Shown: in pieces, positions 62,989 to 64,000 of the stretch
Numbering within the stretch: the first letter of the stretch is position 1
Layout of the letters: every line of letters begins with the position of its first letter
Origin: Polynucleobacter necessarius
GTDB lineage: Bacteria; Pseudomonadota; Gammaproteobacteria; Burkholderiales; Burkholderiaceae
Assembly (NCBI RefSeq): GCF_900095215.1
Contig: NZ_LT606949.1
Coordinates: 1,088,689-1,152,688 of the forward strand
DNA length: 64,000 bases
Direction: 5' to 3'
Translations under genes and position numbers: made by a program
Notes under the pieces: generated by a model
The model's input: the letters and a program-made list of their open reading frames with translations, nothing else
The model's database searches: none
What the model was told of the DNA's origin: nothing

Positions 62989-64000
62989 TTAGTTAAGGAA
63001 CTCTTGGGCGGCAACCACACCGCTAGCCTTCGGCTTATAACCTATAGACCCCAACTTCATCTCTACTCCACTTAAGGCGGCCATCAAGCTCAATTCATTG
63101 CAATCGCCTAAATGACCGATACGAAATGCTTTGCCTTGGATTTTTCCAAGGCCAGTGCCCAATGAGAGGTTGAACTTCTCCAATGTATGCTTGCGCAATA
63201 CATCCGCATTCATACCTTCAGGCGTCGCAATACAGGTCAATACTGGTGAATAGCAGTCTTCATCTTGACACTGAATTTCTACACCCCAAGCTTTTACCGC
63301 TTCACGACAAGCCGCAGCCAAACGTTGATGATGCGCAAAGGTCGTATCCAACCCTTCGGCCATCATCATGTCCATCGCTTCATGCAAGCCGTACATTAAA
63401 TTGGTGCTTGGCGTTGTTGGCCAGTAACCCGTTTTATTGGATTCGAGAATTTCATCCCAAGCCCAATACGCTTTAGGCATTTTGTTGTTTTTACTTGCCT
63501 CAATTGCGCGCGGCGACAAGGCATTAAAGCCAATCCCTGGAGGCAACAGCAAACCTTTTTTGTGAGCCAGAGATGGTGACGTCAGCGCCCCACTTGTCGT
63601 GCTCATAGTCCGCTGAACCCAATCCAGATACGCTGTCTACGAGCAATAGCGCTGGATGTTTCAAGGAGTCAATTGCCTTACGCACTGCGGCGATGTTTGA
63701 TGTGACACCAGTAGAGGTTTCGTTATGCACAACACAAACGGCTTTGATTTCATGACCAGCTTTACCAACTACTTCGACATCCAAGCCAAGGCGCTTACCA
63801 AAAGCGCGCCATAAGTGCGCGAACTGACCAGTTTCGTAGAACAACACTTTGTCACCAGGACTCAGTACGTTTACCAAAGCACCCTTCCAAGAACCCGTTC
63901 CGGAAGCGGAATAAATAATCACAGGCTATTCAGTTTTAACAATCTTTTTAATGTTTTCTAAAACCTTCAGACCAAAGGCGCCAAACTCAGGTCCGCGATG
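62989..64000 (-). pseudogene. Serine/alanine--glyoxylate-type aminotransferase, broken, N-terminus beyond right edge
   Basis: Class-V PLP aminotransferase. HRGPEFGAFGLKVLENIKKI at the window edge is followed by KTE, an in-frame TAG at 63926-63928 where CAG (Gln) is expected, then PVIIYSASGTGSWKGALVNVL, LLVDSVSGLGSADYEHDKWGADVTISGSQK with the PLP lysine. Six A near 63558-63565 where five would give SQKGLLLPPGIGFNALSPRA cause a frameshift; the C-terminal half (YWPTTPSTNLMYGLHEAMD, RIGHLGDCNELSLMAAL) is open to 62989. Two lesions in the visible part. Its likely substrates are serine or alanine with glyoxylate, in C2 metabolism. Confidence 0.87.

Overview
The window looks like chromosome of a Polynucleobacter-type betaproteobacterium (Burkholderiales). 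GC is moderate, and gene neighbourhoods and protein sequences (msbA with glycosyltransferases, zapA followed by 6S RNA, hemC-hemD beside argH, the purD-hemF-nadD-rsfS-rlmH-maf-rng run) fit that group. About 47 genes are intact or nearly so, and nearly all are housekeeping. About 20 more are recognisable but broken by frameshifts, in-frame stops or deletions. Dense, recent-looking pseudogenes among intact core genes, with no insertion sequences, suggest a genome-reducing symbiont such as the Euplotes endosymbiont P. necessarius. That assignment is inference from gene content; no search was run.

Layout. 1-11.1 kb: pepN (cut by the left edge), ald, a dead amino-acid permease, tcdA, pdxH, frameshifted msrA, a dead aldehyde dehydrogenase, a LysE/LeuE-like exporter, an RGG-tailed DEAD-box helicase and a broken ubiC. 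11.1-25 kb: hemD, hemC, argH, TRAP subunits dctQM, a large basic amino-acid decarboxylase, a dead KirBac potassium channel, dcd, fdhD with one stop, metG, a DUF3460 protein, scpA and panC. 25-38.6 kb is the most eroded part. It holds an oxalate/formyl-CoA cluster (oxc, frc and a formyltransferase, all dead, with oxc and frc joined by a deletion), an intact Crp/Fnr regulator with an FNR-type box, a cobalamin riboswitch before a wrecked btuB-like receptor gene, a zapA/6S RNA locus, a dead TauE permease, and a malonate cluster (regulator, mcd, tctC, matB) in which every gene is broken.

38.6-64 kb is mostly intact: lgt, holC, pepA, lptF-lptG, a cysB-like regulator with an altered C-terminus, tRNA-Leu(CAA), yebC, purD, hemF, nadD, rsfS, rlmH, maf, rng, msbA, three LPS-type glycosyltransferases, dnaE, broken gluQ, a second DEAD-box helicase, a broken GlcG/HbpS gene, and a broken serine-glyoxylate-type aminotransferase running off the right edge.

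Functionally, replication, tRNA charging, haem and NAD synthesis, envelope biogenesis and lipoprotein maturation are kept. Carbon-acid catabolism (oxalate, malonate, aldehydes, glyoxylate), B12 receptor uptake, a K+ channel, and some repair or modification functions (MsrA, GluQ) are decaying. Regulatory DNA (riboswitch, palindromic operators) outlives its target genes. Many frameshifts sit in A or T runs, so transcriptional slippage and assembly error both remain possible for genes with a single lesion.
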